NCBI GenBank assembly: GCA_016872895.1
Contig: VGYT01000013.1
Span: 1-33,515 of the forward strand
DNA: 33,515 nt
Direction of reading: 5' to 3'
From: Planctomycetota bacterium
Lineage (GTDB): Bacteria; Planctomycetota; Phycisphaerae; FEN-1346
Shown here: positions 1 to 7,895 of the stretch, one piece after another
How positions within the stretch are numbered: position 1 is the stretch's first letter
Layout of the letters: every line of letters begins with the position of its first letter
The notes under the pieces: generated by a model
The model's input: the letters and a program-made list of their open reading frames with translations, nothing else
Database searches by the model: none
Told to the model about the DNA's origin: nothing
Translations under genes and position numbers: made by a program

Positions 1-714
1 TCCATCGAGCGGCCGCTGACGGCCGACAGGTTGCGCGACGGGTCAGGAGACCCGCCGCGCGGCGGCTCTCCTGAGCCGCCGCGCCAAGATCGGGTTTTCT
101 TCGACGGGTCCGTCCTGGTGCTGCGCATGGACGGCCGCGAAGAGCGCGTGGACCTGGCCGGGCGGGTGCAACTGCTGGGGCGGCACAACCTGTCGAACAT
201 TGCGGCGGCGGCGGCGGCGGCCGGTGTGCTGGGCGTGCCGCCACAGACAATCGCCGAGGCCGTGGCCGCGTTCCGCCCGCTGCCGCACAGGCTTCAGCCC
301 GTGGGGCGGCTGGGCGGGGCGCTTTACGTGGACGACTCGAAGGCCACGACGCCGCTGGCGGCCAGGCGCTCGATGGAGGCGTTCCAGGAGCCGCTGGTGC
401 TGGTGGCCGGCGGGCGCGATAAAGACATGGATATGAGTCCGATGATCGAGGCCGCCCGCCGCAGGGCCCGCGCCGCCGTCCTCATCGGCGAAATGGCCGG
501 GCCCCTGGCGGCGGCCATCGGCCCCGGCGGTCCGCACGTCGAACTCGCCGCCGACATGGCCGACGCCGTCCGCTGCGCCGCCCGCATCGCGCGGCCCGGA
601 GAGGTCGTCCTGCTGGCGCCCGGCTACACCAGTTACGACATGTTCGAGAACTACCAGGAGCGCGGCGAGGCGTTCCGACGGGCCGCCCTGGCCCTCGGCG
701 CGGAGCCCGCGTAG
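1..714 (+). CDS. murD: UDP-N-acetylmuramoylalanine--D-glutamate ligase, C-terminal part (5' end outside window)
   Basis: MurD adds D-glutamate to UDP-MurNAc-L-alanine in the cytoplasm, using ATP, during peptidoglycan precursor synthesis. The frame is open from base 1, so the gene starts upstream; about 237 residues, roughly the C-terminal half of a normal MurD, are visible. Seen in order: the GRHNLSNIAAA motif, PHRLQPVG, the YVDDSKATTPLA stretch, LVAGGRDK, and a terminal APGYTSYDMFENYQERGEAFR-like block, all typical of the end of the central domain and the C-terminal domain. An imperfect palindrome at 41-76 is read in frame as a Gly/Pro/Arg-rich insert just before the VFFDG strand. The TAG stop lies in the octamer TAGCCGCG, which also ends two other genes here. 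The following gene is not a cell-wall gene, so any mur cluster would lie upstream. Confidence 0.93.
   Translation, partial: SIERPLTADRLRDGSGDPPRGGSPEPPRQDRVFFDGSVLVLRMDGREERVDLAGRVQLLGRHNLSNIAAAAAAAGVLGVPPQTIAEAVAAFRPLPHRLQPVGRLGGALYVDDSKATTPLAARRSMEAFQEPLVLVAGGRDKDMDMSPMIEAARRRARAAVLIGEMAGPLAAAIGPGGPHVELAADMADAVRCAARIARPGEVVLLAPGYTSYDMFENYQERGEAFRRAALALGAEPA
41..76. repeat. Palindromic insert inside murD
   Basis: The arms at 41-56 and 61-76 pair at 14 of 16 positions around a 4-nt centre. The hairpin is read in frame and encodes a Gly/Pro/Ser/Arg-rich peptide that MurD proteins do not normally carry at this point. It resembles the protein-coding palindromic elements known from Rickettsia, but its family is unknown. 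Confidence 0.6.
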
Positions 715-737
715 CCGCGAGCCGCCGGCGCGGGGCC

Positions 738-827
738 GTGCTTTCGCGGGCGCCCCGCCCCTGGCGGGCGAAAGCATGCCTCTCGCGCTCGCGGCGACCA
801 TGCTTTCGCAACGGCGCGAAAGCATGG
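738..827. repeat. Two GCTTTCGC hairpin repeats between murD and the glycosidase gene
   Basis: At 798-827 there is a perfect inverted repeat with 12-bp arms (CCATGCTTTCGC / GCGAAAGCATGG) and a 6-nt loop. A related longer copy spans 738-780, beginning GTGCTTTCGCGGGCG and ending GGCGGGCGAAAGCATGCC. The same 12-bp arms recur exactly at 27001-27030, so this is a dispersed family. No T-run follows, so it does not look like an intrinsic terminator. Confidence 0.8.
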
Positions 828-906
828 CGCCCGCCGGGTGCATCGCGCCGCAACGGCCCTGGCGCGCCGGGACCGCAATCAACGCACGAGCGCGAAGGAT
901 ACCGGC

Positions 907-3900
907 ATGGACCTTGTGCGGCAATTCCGCGAGGCGGGCCACGGCGGCAGCCGGTGGCGCGCCACCACGTTCTGGTCGTGGAACGACCGGCTCGACCCGG
1001 AGGATGTCCGTCGGCAGGTCCGCGAGATGGCCCGCGGCGGGCTGGGCGGCGCCTTCCTGCACGCCCGCCGCGGACTGGCCACGGCCTACCTCGGCCCGCA
1101 ATGGATGGAGGCCGTCCGGGCGGCCATCGACGAGGGCGCGCACACGGGCGTCCGGATGTGGCTGTACGATGAAGACTGTTGGCCGAGCGGCACGTGCTCC
1201 GGCCGCGTCTACACCGGCCGCGACGCCTTCCGCCAGAAGTACCTCATCTTCGAGGAGGTCAACCCCGCGAAGTGGGAGCCCGGCGAGAGCACCGTCGCGA
1301 TGTTCGTGGCCGAGAAGGACTCGCGGGGCCGCTACGTCTCGTTCCGCCGCCTGCCCGAGCCGCGTGCCATCTACCGGCGGCCGCTGCGGAAGCATGAGGC
1401 CGCCGTCCATTTCGCCTGCCGCATGGGCGAGAACGTCGACGTCTTCTGCCGCGACGCCACCGAGGAGTTCCTCCGCCAGACGCACGAGGTTTACCGCGAC
1501 GCCTTCGGCGGCGAGTTCGGGCGCGCCATCCCGGGCATCTTCACCGACGAGCCTCAGTACGCCGCCACCGGCCACCGCCTTCCTTGGTCGCTGGAACTGC
1601 CGAAGTATTTCCGCCGCGCGTGCCGCTACGAACTCCTGGACCGCCTGCCGGAACTGTTCTTCCCGGTGGGCCGGTGGCGCAAGACCCGCTTCGATTTCTT
1701 CCAGGCCGTGACACGGCTGTTCCTGCTGGCGTGGACGATGCCGGTGTACCAGTGGTGCGAGAGGCACGGCCTGGCGCTCACGGGCCACATGATGGCCGAG
1801 GACTCGATGCTCGCCCAGGTGCAGTGGACCGGCGCCGCCATGCCGCACTATGAATATATGCACATTCCAGGCATTGACTGCCTGGGCCGCGCGCCCGGCT
1901 TCGCCCCGCCAGGACGAAGGGCGGGCTGCGCCGGGGCGATGCCGGGCGGCCCCGTCCTGGTCAAGCAGGCCACGAGCGTGGCGGCCCAACTGGCCCGGCC
2001 GCGCACCCTGGGCGAAATGTTCGGGTGCTCCGGCTGGAACGCCTCGCTGGACGACCTGCGGCTGCTGGCCGAGTGGCAGTTCGCCCTGGGCCTGAACATG
2101 ATCTGCACACACCTTTCGTCGCTCACGCTGCGCGGCGTGCGGAAGCGCGACTTCCCGCCCAGCCTCCACTACCACCAGCCCTGGTGGCCGCACTACTGCC
2201 ACTGGAACGACTACATGTCGCGGCTGCTGTCGGTGCTGTCGGAGGGGACCGAGGCGGCCGACGTGCTCATCATCCACCCGATGTCCAGCGCGTGGGCCGA
2301 GTACAGCCCGCTGGACCACGCGCCCGTGGAGGAACTGGACCGGCGGCTGCGGGGACTCGTGGACTTCGTTCTGGGCGTCCACGCGGGCTTCCACTTCGGC
2401 GACGAACTCATCCTTGAACGCAAGGGCCGCGCGGTCCGGGGCCGCCTTGAGGTCGGCGCCTGCCGCTACCATTTGGTTATTGTGCCCGACGCCACGAACC
2501 TCCGCCGGAGCACCGTGCGCCTGCTTGCGCGGCTGAAGGAATCCGGCGGCCGCATCGTCTTTGCCGGCCGCGTGCCTGGGCTCGTGGACGGCGAACCGTC
2601 GGACGCGCCGGCCGCCCTGGCGAAGGGGTGCCTGCGTGCCGATCCTGCCGCGCCGTCCGGCCGCAGGGCCCTCCGTAGGGCCCTGGCGCCCGCGCTGGAG
2701 GTGCTTGATTTGCGCGGGCGCGACGCCGCCGCCGTCCTGGCCCACTGGCGCCGCGCGGAAGGCGACAACATCTACTTCTTCCTGAACACCGGGCCGCGCC
2801 GCGTCAAGACCGCCATCCGCCTGCCGCAGGAAGGCAAGGTCGTCATCCTGGACCCGGCGACGGGCGGCGGCCGCCAGGTCGAGCCGGACGTGCGCGCCCG
2901 CCGCGCCGTCCTGGCGCACACCTTCGGGCCGCGCGAAAGCCTCCTGGCGGTCCAGGTGCGGGAGACGGGGGAAATCCTGCTGCCGCCGCCGGGGGCGCCC
3001 TCGCGCCGCATGGTCCTCGGTGGCCGGTGGAACGTCCGCCGCCTCGACCCGAACGTCCTTGTCCTCGACGCCGCCGCCTGGCGCACCGAGGAGGGGACGT
3101 ACTCGCGGCCGATGAACGTCCTGGACATCCAGCAGGACCTGATGCAGCGCGGCGCTAGAGGAGTCATCTTCCTGCGGCTGGAGTTCGATTGCGGACTGAA
3201 GGACCTCAAGGGCCGGCGCTTCGACCTCGTCCTCGAGCAGCCGCACGCCTGCGAAATGTGGTTCAACGGCATGCGTGCGCCGCTGGCCGACGGCGGCCCG
3301 TACTGCGACGGCGCATTCCGCCGCGTCGATATAACACCATACGTGCGTCCGGGGGCGAACGTCGTCGAACTGAAGCGGCCGTGGATGATCGAGGAGCGGC
3401 GGCGGGCGGTCCTCCTGGGCCGCGAGGGCGGCTGGGAGGCGCGCACCGCCGCGCCCGACGTCGAACTGGAGGCGATATACGTCATCGGCGATTTCGCCGT
3501 GACGTTCCCGCGCGGCAGCCGTCGGGCGGATCGCGGCTCGCGGTGGATGCTCGGCCGGCCCCGCATGGTCGAAGAGTCGCCGCGACTGGGGGCAGCCGAC
3601 CTGGTGCGCGCGGGCTACCCGTTCTTCGTCGGACGCATGTGCCTCCAGCGCGACGTGACCATCCGCAGCGAGCCGTCGCCCGACGCGGTCCTGGAACTGC
3701 CGCCGCTGGCGGCCATCACCGCCGGCGTGCACGTCAACGGGACCGAGGCTGGCCTCGCCTGGAAATCGCCGCGCACCGTCCTGGTGGGCGGCCTGCTTCA
3801 TCGCGGTCGGAACCGCATTGCCGTAACGCTGACCACCAGCCTGCGCAACATGCTCGGGCCGCATCATCACCCCGACGGCGAACTTTACTTCGTGACGCCC

Positions 3901-4017
3901 GGATCGTTTGCGTGCGAGAAGGGGTCGGCCGCCCGCCCGCCGGGCCGCCGCTGCCTGCCCCACGACTACAACGTGGTCGACTTCGGCCTCCAGGGCAGCG
4001 CGGTGCTGCGATACTGA
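907..4017 (+). CDS. GH106-like (alpha-L-rhamnosidase-type) glycoside hydrolase
   Basis: A 1036-residue protein predicted to cleave a glycosidic bond. The N-terminal half has features I associate with GH106-like proteins: TTFWSWND near the start, GLGGAFLHARRGLATAYL, WLYDEDCWPSG (D88, E89, D90), FTDEPQYA (D214, E215), GHMMAED (E298) and GCSGWNASLDDLRLLAEWQFALG. The C-terminal third has beta-rich segments with a jelly-roll flavour (MWFNGMRAPL, DITPYVRPGANVVEL). No signal peptide is visible, so it probably acts in the cytoplasm. The ATG at 907 is chosen because AAGGA lies 7 nt upstream; an upstream in-frame start at 838 lacks a ribosome site. A palindromic insert is read in frame at 1891-1950. 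Exact substrate and family membership are uncertain. Confidence 0.75.
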   Translation: MDLVRQFREAGHGGSRWRATTFWSWNDRLDPEDVRRQVREMARGGLGGAFLHARRGLATAYLGPQWMEAVRAAIDEGAHTGVRMWLYDEDCWPSGTCSGRVYTGRDAFRQKYLIFEEVNPAKWEPGESTVAMFVAEKDSRGRYVSFRRLPEPRAIYRRPLRKHEAAVHFACRMGENVDVFCRDATEEFLRQTHEVYRDAFGGEFGRAIPGIFTDEPQYAATGHRLPWSLELPKYFRRACRYELLDRLPELFFPVGRWRKTRFDFFQAVTRLFLLAWTMPVYQWCERHGLALTGHMMAEDSMLAQVQWTGAAMPHYEYMHIPGIDCLGRAPGFAPPGRRAGCAGAMPGGPVLVKQATSVAAQLARPRTLGEMFGCSGWNASLDDLRLLAEWQFALGLNMICTHLSSLTLRGVRKRDFPPSLHYHQPWWPHYCHWNDYMSRLLSVLSEGTEAADVLIIHPMSSAWAEYSPLDHAPVEELDRRLRGLVDFVLGVHAGFHFGDELILERKGRAVRGRLEVGACRYHLVIVPDATNLRRSTVRLLARLKESGGRIVFAGRVPGLVDGEPSDAPAALAKGCLRADPAAPSGRRALRRALAPALEVLDLRGRDAAAVLAHWRRAEGDNIYFFLNTGPRRVKTAIRLPQEGKVVILDPATGGGRQVEPDVRARRAVLAHTFGPRESLLAVQVRETGEILLPPPGAPSRRMVLGGRWNVRRLDPNVLVLDAAAWRTEEGTYSRPMNVLDIQQDLMQRGARGVIFLRLEFDCGLKDLKGRRFDLVLEQPHACEMWFNGMRAPLADGGPYCDGAFRRVDITPYVRPGANVVELKRPWMIEERRRAVLLGREGGWEARTAAPDVELEAIYVIGDFAVTFPRGSRRADRGSRWMLGRPRMVEESPRLGAADLVRAGYPFFVGRMCLQRDVTIRSEPSPDAVLELPPLAAITAGVHVNGTEAGLAWKSPRTVLVGGLLHRGRNRIAVTLTTSLRNMLGPHHHPDGELYFVTPGSFACEKGSAARPPGRRCLPHDYNVVDFGLQGSAVLRY
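1891..1950. repeat. Palindromic insert inside the glycosidase gene
   Basis: The arms at 1891-1910 and 1931-1950 share a 17-bp complementary core with one mismatch. The 60-bp span is read in frame and encodes a Gly/Ala/Pro/Arg-rich stretch. It sits between HIPGIDCLGR and VLVKQATSVAAQL, which are normally close together in this type of protein. It therefore looks like an inserted element rather than original protein. Confidence 0.6.
2662..2684. repeat. Short perfect hairpin in the glycosidase coding region
   Basis: CAGGGCCCT and AGGGCCCTG form a 9-bp perfect inverted repeat with a 4-nt loop. It encodes an Arg/Ala/Leu-rich patch and may be a remnant of a repeat insertion, but it is short enough to be chance in GC-rich DNA. 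Confidence 0.35.
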
Positions 4018-4149
4018 AAAATGCGCCGCGCGGCAGGGGCGGGGATTCCGTCAAGTGGGCCGCAGCGGAAAGCCGATTGCACCCTTGAGAGCGGCGGAAG
4101 AGAGTCCGCTTTCCAGTGAAAACAGGCAAAGGGGGCGATTTTGGTATTC

Positions 4150-4177
4150 TTGACAGCCCCGGCCTCGCCGCTACAAT
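4150..4177 (+). promoter_or_regulatory. Sigma70-type promoter of the exosortase/export operon
   Basis: TTGACA at 4150-4155 and TACAAT at 4172-4177 are separated by 16 bp, in a locally AT-richer patch of a GC-rich region. A start near 4185 would give a leader of about 190 nt before the GTG at 4376. The leader carries the large hairpin at 4218-4302. Confidence 0.7.
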
Positions 4178-4217
4178 AAATCGGCGTTGTCTGTCCCGAG
4201 AGCAACGGCAGAAGCGT

Positions 4218-4302
4218 CAGAGCCGCTCTCCGTGAGGGAGCGGTGCAGTTCGCTTTGGCGCGCGATGGCCGCGGCACCGCTCCCTTGCGGAGAGCGGCTC
4301 CG
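4218..4302. repeat. REPIN-like hairpin in the leader of the export gene
   Basis: The arms at 4218-4246 (beginning CAGAGCCGCTCTCCGTGAGG) and 4274-4302 (ending GGAGAGCGGCTCCG) are near-complementary. The loop, containing GCGCGATGGCCGCGGCAC, is conserved in the copy at 6397-6477. Conservation of loop as well as arms indicates a dispersed element. Further copies lie at 18293-18395. Confidence 0.8.
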
Positions 4303-4375
4303 AAAAAAAGGACGGCGACGCCGCCGCTCGCAGGGCCGGATTCGGCTTGCCGAGCGGCTGACAAAGGAGCGAGGT

Positions 4376-6388
4376 GTGGGCATACAGCAGCCCGACGCAC
4401 CCCAGGAAACTCAACCGCTCCGGCCCGTGCTTGAGCGGGTCGCGGCTGCGCTTGGCGCCGTGCTGGCCGCCGTCATCGCCGCGGGCTGCGCCCAGAACGA
4501 ACTCGGCCGCTACAGCGGGTACTATCAGCCCATCGTCACCAATCCTCAGCGCGTTCGTAACGCCATCGTCAAGTCCGAGAACTACTGGATTCAGAAAGAG
4601 GTCGCCCCGGAAGAGCAGTTCCCCGGCCCGACGCCCGACGACCTGAAGGCCAGCGAGCAGGACTACATCCTGGGCCCCGGCGACCTGATTGACGTCACGG
4701 TTTTTGAATTGATGGCCCCCGGCCAGCCGTACTTCACGCGCGTCCGCATCAGCCAGTCGGGCCAGATAACGTTCCCCTACATCGGCTCCATCAAGTGCGC
4801 CGGCCTGACGACGCGCGGCCTGGAAGAGAAACTGTCGGACCTGCTCTCGCCCGATTACCTGGCCAGCCCGCAGGTCACCGTCTTCGTGACGGAGTACCGG
4901 AACCTGAACGTCTCGGTCCTGAACGGGGTCGCGCGCCCCGGCCTGTACCCGATGACGAAGCAGGACATGACGCTGCTTGAACTGGTGGCCATGGCGGGCG
5001 GCGTGATGCAACTGATCGAGGACTACGGGTACGTCATCCGCAAGTACGCGCCGGAAGAGGCGGACATGCTGGCGCTGGAGGCGGGCGTGCCGCCGCCGGA
5101 GGGTGAAGCGGTCCCGCCGGCCAAGACGCCGGCCGAGACAGCCCGGCCCCCGGGCGAGAAGGCGCCGGCCGCAGGCGAGAAGGCGCCGTCCGAGAAAGCC
5201 CCGGCCCCGCCCGAGAAAGCGCCGGCCGCGGGAGAAAAGGCCCCGCCCGAAAAAGCCCCCGCCGCGGGCGAACCGCCCCCGGCCGCGACCGGGGCGACGA
5301 AGGCCCCGCCGACGGCCGCCCCCGAACCCCCGAAGGCGCCCGAGAAGCCGGCGCCCGCGCCGGCCCCGGCCGACAGCGCGAAGGACGCGCGGGAACTCCT
5401 GGAGAAGATGGCGGCCGGCGAGTTGCCGGCCGTCCGGAAGATCGAGGCGGCGGAGGCCGCGGCCGCGCAGAAACCGGCCGCCGCCCAGCAGAAAAACGCC
5501 GCGGCCGAGGCCAAGTCGCCCCCGCCTCCGCCACCCGTCGCCAAGGATGAGAAGGAACTCACGCGCTGGATCTGGTCCGATGGCAAGTGGGTCGAGGTCA
5601 AGACCGAGGCGCCGCCCGCCCCGGCTAAGCCGCCCGAGGCCAAGCCGCCCGCCCCGGCCAAACCGCCCGAGGCCAAGCCGCCCGCCCCGGCCAAGCCGCC
5701 CGAGGCCAAGCCGCCCGCCCCGGCCAAGCCGCCCGAGGCCAAGCCGCCAGAGGAAGGCCCGGCCCTGGCCGTCAAGCCGCCGGAGGCCAAGCCCGCCGAA
5801 CCGTCGCCGCCGCCCGCCGAACCGCCGCCCGGGACGGCCGTGGGCCAGTTGGAAGAGAAACTGCGGCGCCTGGGCGTCATCCACGGCGCCGGCCAGTTGC
5901 GCCGCATCATCCGTTTCGACGTGCGGGCCCTCCAGGCGGGCGACCCTACGCAGAACGTCGTCCTGCGGGACGGCGACGTGGTGACCATCCCGTCGCCGCT
6001 GATGGGCGACTTCTACATGGCGGGCGAGGTGGCGCGGCCGGGCGTGTACAGCCTCACGGGGCGGAAGATCACGCTGCTTCAGGCCGTGGCCGCCGCCGGC
6101 GGCCTGACGGCCGTGGCTGTTCCGTGGCGCACCGAGGTCGTCCGGCGCATCGCCGAGACCGAGGAAGAAATCATCTATGTCGATCTGATCCAGGTGGCGC
6201 GCGGCGAGGTCCCCGACTTCTACGTGCAGCCCGAGGACCTCATCCGGGTGGGCACCGACCAGGGCGCGATCTACAACGCGGTCATCCGCAACGCCTTCCG
6301 GGCCACGTACGGCGCCGGGTTCGTGTACGACATGAACTTCGCCGACTTCTACCCGTGGTCTTTCGCCCGCCACCCGCTGCTGAAGTAG
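4376..6388 (+). CDS. Wza/EpsA-type polysaccharide export lipoprotein with SLBB domains
   Basis: A 670-residue outer-membrane exporter component predicted to pass exopolysaccharide through the envelope together with the chain-length protein encoded at 13832. The GTG at 4376 is chosen because AAGGAG lies about 7 nt upstream and it gives a lipoprotein signal (ALGAVLAAVIAAGC, lipid-bearing C38). Residues from about 92 form a polysaccharide export domain (DYILGPGDLIDVTVFE), followed from about 177 by an SLBB domain (VLNGVARPGLYPM). A linker of about 250 residues rich in Pro, Ala, Lys and Glu follows, then a second SLBB region (FYMAGEVARPGVYSLTGRK) and a C-terminal tail. The long linker is unusual for Wza; it may span the periplasm or wall. 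An upstream in-frame extension to 4187 only translates the hairpin. Confidence 0.9.
   Translation: MGIQQPDAPQETQPLRPVLERVAAALGAVLAAVIAAGCAQNELGRYSGYYQPIVTNPQRVRNAIVKSENYWIQKEVAPEEQFPGPTPDDLKASEQDYILGPGDLIDVTVFELMAPGQPYFTRVRISQSGQITFPYIGSIKCAGLTTRGLEEKLSDLLSPDYLASPQVTVFVTEYRNLNVSVLNGVARPGLYPMTKQDMTLLELVAMAGGVMQLIEDYGYVIRKYAPEEADMLALEAGVPPPEGEAVPPAKTPAETARPPGEKAPAAGEKAPSEKAPAPPEKAPAAGEKAPPEKAPAAGEPPPAATGATKAPPTAAPEPPKAPEKPAPAPAPADSAKDARELLEKMAAGELPAVRKIEAAEAAAAQKPAAAQQKNAAAEAKSPPPPPPVAKDEKELTRWIWSDGKWVEVKTEAPPAPAKPPEAKPPAPAKPPEAKPPAPAKPPEAKPPAPAKPPEAKPPEEGPALAVKPPEAKPAEPSPPPAEPPPGTAVGQLEEKLRRLGVIHGAGQLRRIIRFDVRALQAGDPTQNVVLRDGDVVTIPSPLMGDFYMAGEVARPGVYSLTGRKITLLQAVAAAGGLTAVAVPWRTEVVRRIAETEEEIIYVDLIQVARGEVPDFYVQPEDLIRVGTDQGAIYNAVIRNAFRATYGAGFVYDMNFADFYPWSFARHPLLK
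5627..5748 (+). repeat. 33-bp coding tandem repeat in the export protein linker
   Basis: Three full 33-bp units and a diverged fourth encode the 11-residue period KPPEAKPPAPA. Near identity of the units at the DNA level suggests recent slippage, so length may vary between strains. Confidence 0.85.
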
Positions 6389-6396
6389 CGTCTGTC

Positions 6397-6477
6397 AGGG
6401 CCGCGACCGTCAGGGAGCGGTGCAGTCCGCTTGGGTGCGCGATGGCCGCGGCACCGCTCCCCTACGGTCGCGGCTCC
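6397..6477. repeat. REPIN-like hairpin upstream of the exosortase gene
   Basis: The arms at 6397-6423 (GGGCCGCGACCGTCAGGGAG) and 6451-6477 (CTCCCCTACGGTCGCGGCTCC) pair closely. The loop is nearly the same as in the copy at 4218-4302. The element fills most of the gap between the export gene stop and the exosortase start. Confidence 0.8.
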
Positions 6478-6494
6478 GAAAGAAAGGAACCGGA

Positions 6495-7634
6495 TTGGCT
6501 GGCGTGCATGCCTCCAGGCCCGACACATCGCCTCCGGCGTTCGCCCCTTCCGCCCCCGCCTGGGACTGGAACCGCGTGCTCACGCCCCAGGTCGTCTTCC
6601 TGATGCTGCCACTGGTGGGCCTGGTGCTGTGGGCGTACTGGTACCCCCTGATGCGGTGGGAGGCCGTCTGGCGGCGGAGCAGCGCCTGGGGTCACGGGTA
6701 CCTCATCCCGCTGCTTGCCGTGCTGATTGCGCACTGGCGGCTGAAGGAACTCAGGTCGCCGCCGCTCATGAAGCCGTGCGTCTGGGGCCTGGCCCTGCTG
6801 CTGGCGGGGCTGGTCGTCCGCATCTGGTCGCAGACGCTGATGTACGGGTTCCCGGGGGAACTGACGTTCCTTCCGGTGGTGGCGGGCGTGGTGCTGCTGG
6901 TCCTGGGATGGGAGATGCTGAAGGTTGTGTGGGTCTCGGTGGCGTACCTTGTGCTGATGATTCCGTGGGAGACGAAGTATTACGAGGGCATAGCGCTGCC
7001 GCTTCAGACGATGTCTGCGGCGGCGGCGGCAAGGTTTTTGGCCGCGCTGGGGTACGAGTACGTCCCGCCCGACCTCTCTCAGGCGTGGCTGCGCCTGCCG
7101 CACGGCCTGGACCGCTGGGTCTTGCGCGAGGGCAACGTCATGCACCTGGCCAGCGGTCCGCTGAACATCGCGGAGGCGTGCAGCGGTCTGCACCTGCTTT
7201 TCGCCTTCGTGGCGCTGGGCGTGATGATGGCGTACATGTACCGGCGGGCGTTGTGGGAGCGGCTGCTGATCATGGCGTCGAGCGTGCCGATTGCGATTTT
7301 CTGCAACTTCGTCCGCGTTACGCTGATGGCCCTGGCGAGCGACGGCCTGTTCTTCGAGCGCGGTGCCGCCGCCGCAGGCTCGCCCACATGGTCGGCGTAC
7401 GTTCCCGGCTTCGCCTGGGGGTGGATTGAGGGGGCGGGCGTTCCGGAGAAACTGGCCGCCCTGCGCGAGATCGTCCTGAATCCCGAGAGTTATCCGCACC
7501 AGGCTTTTGGGTTCCTCATGCTGGGGCTGGCGTTCCTGCTGATGTCGCTTGAGTTGCGCCTGATTGATTCGCTGCTGGTGGAAGAGGAGAAGCCGAAGGA
7601 GGGCGGCGCGGCGCCGTCGGGCGCCGGCGCTTAG
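6495..7634 (+). CDS. Exosortase (transpeptidase-like processing enzyme for PEP-CTERM proteins)
   Basis: A polytopic inner-membrane cysteine protease/transpeptidase of 379 residues expected to cleave PEP-CTERM sorting signals. The three catalytic residues of the family are present: C229 in the EACSGLHLLFAF motif, R274 in FCNFVRVTLMAL and H335 in YPHQAFGFL. About eight hydrophobic segments are visible. The TTG at 6495 is chosen because AAGGA lies 6 nt upstream; the ATG at 6420 lies inside the hairpin repeat and has no ribosome site. The stop is part of TAGCCGCGAGCC, a repeat sequence also found at the end of murD. Neighbours match the classical exosortase locus: Wza-type exporter before, EpsI and a TPR protein after. 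The exosortase subtype cannot be assigned by eye. Confidence 0.92.
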   Translation: MAGVHASRPDTSPPAFAPSAPAWDWNRVLTPQVVFLMLPLVGLVLWAYWYPLMRWEAVWRRSSAWGHGYLIPLLAVLIAHWRLKELRSPPLMKPCVWGLALLLAGLVVRIWSQTLMYGFPGELTFLPVVAGVVLLVLGWEMLKVVWVSVAYLVLMIPWETKYYEGIALPLQTMSAAAAARFLAALGYEYVPPDLSQAWLRLPHGLDRWVLREGNVMHLASGPLNIAEACSGLHLLFAFVALGVMMAYMYRRALWERLLIMASSVPIAIFCNFVRVTLMALASDGLFFERGAAAAGSPTWSAYVPGFAWGWIEGAGVPEKLAALREIVLNPESYPHQAFGFLMLGLAFLLMSLELRLIDSLLVEEEKPKEGGAAPSGAGA

Positions 7635-7651
7635 CCGCGAGCCGGCGGCGA

Positions 7652-7876
7652 GCGCGTGTTTAGCCGCGGCCGGCACGGCCGCGGCCGTCGCCGTACCGGC
7701 GACGGCTGAACAACGGCAGCGGCGCCGCGCGTGTTTAGCCGCGGCCGGCACGGCCGCGGCCGTCGCCGTACCGGCGACGGCTAAAACAACGGCAGCGGCG
7801 AGCGCGTGTTTAGCCGCGGCCGGCACGGCCGCGGCCGTCGCCGTACCGGCGACGGCTAAACAACGGCAGCGGCACC
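7652..7876. repeat. Three tandem 75-bp palindromic repeats between exosortase and epsI
   Basis: The motif GCGTGTTTAGCCGCGGCCGG starts near 7654, 7729 and 7804, an exact 75-bp period. Each unit contains the perfect hairpin GCCGTCGCCG-TAC-CGGCGACGGC. The hairpin also occurs once at 29347-29370, so the unit is dispersed. Because 75 is divisible by three, an alanine-rich frame stays open through it, but nothing suggests it is translated. Confidence 0.85.
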
Positions 7877-7895
7877 GCAAGAGTCGGTAACTCGC

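Noticed and set aside
43-3963. A minus-strand open frame of over 1300 codons
   Set aside because: It is antisense to murD and the glycosidase, whose conserved motifs are clear on the plus strand. Long antisense frames are expected at this GC content.
4187-4375. Upstream in-frame start for the export gene
   Set aside because: It would place a translated hairpin before the lipoprotein signal and overlaps the promoter's start region. The GTG at 4376 has a good ribosome site and gives a proper lipobox.
6420-6494. ATG at 6420 as start of the exosortase
   Set aside because: It lies inside the dispersed hairpin repeat and has no ribosome site; the TTG at 6495 has AAGGA at 6 nt.
7652-7876. CRISPR array
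   Set aside because: The 75-bp units are contiguous tandem copies without unique spacers, and there are no cas genes nearby.
7564-7890. Small alanine-rich reading frame through the 75-bp array
   Set aside because: It is open only because the repeat unit is divisible by three; it has no start context or family features.
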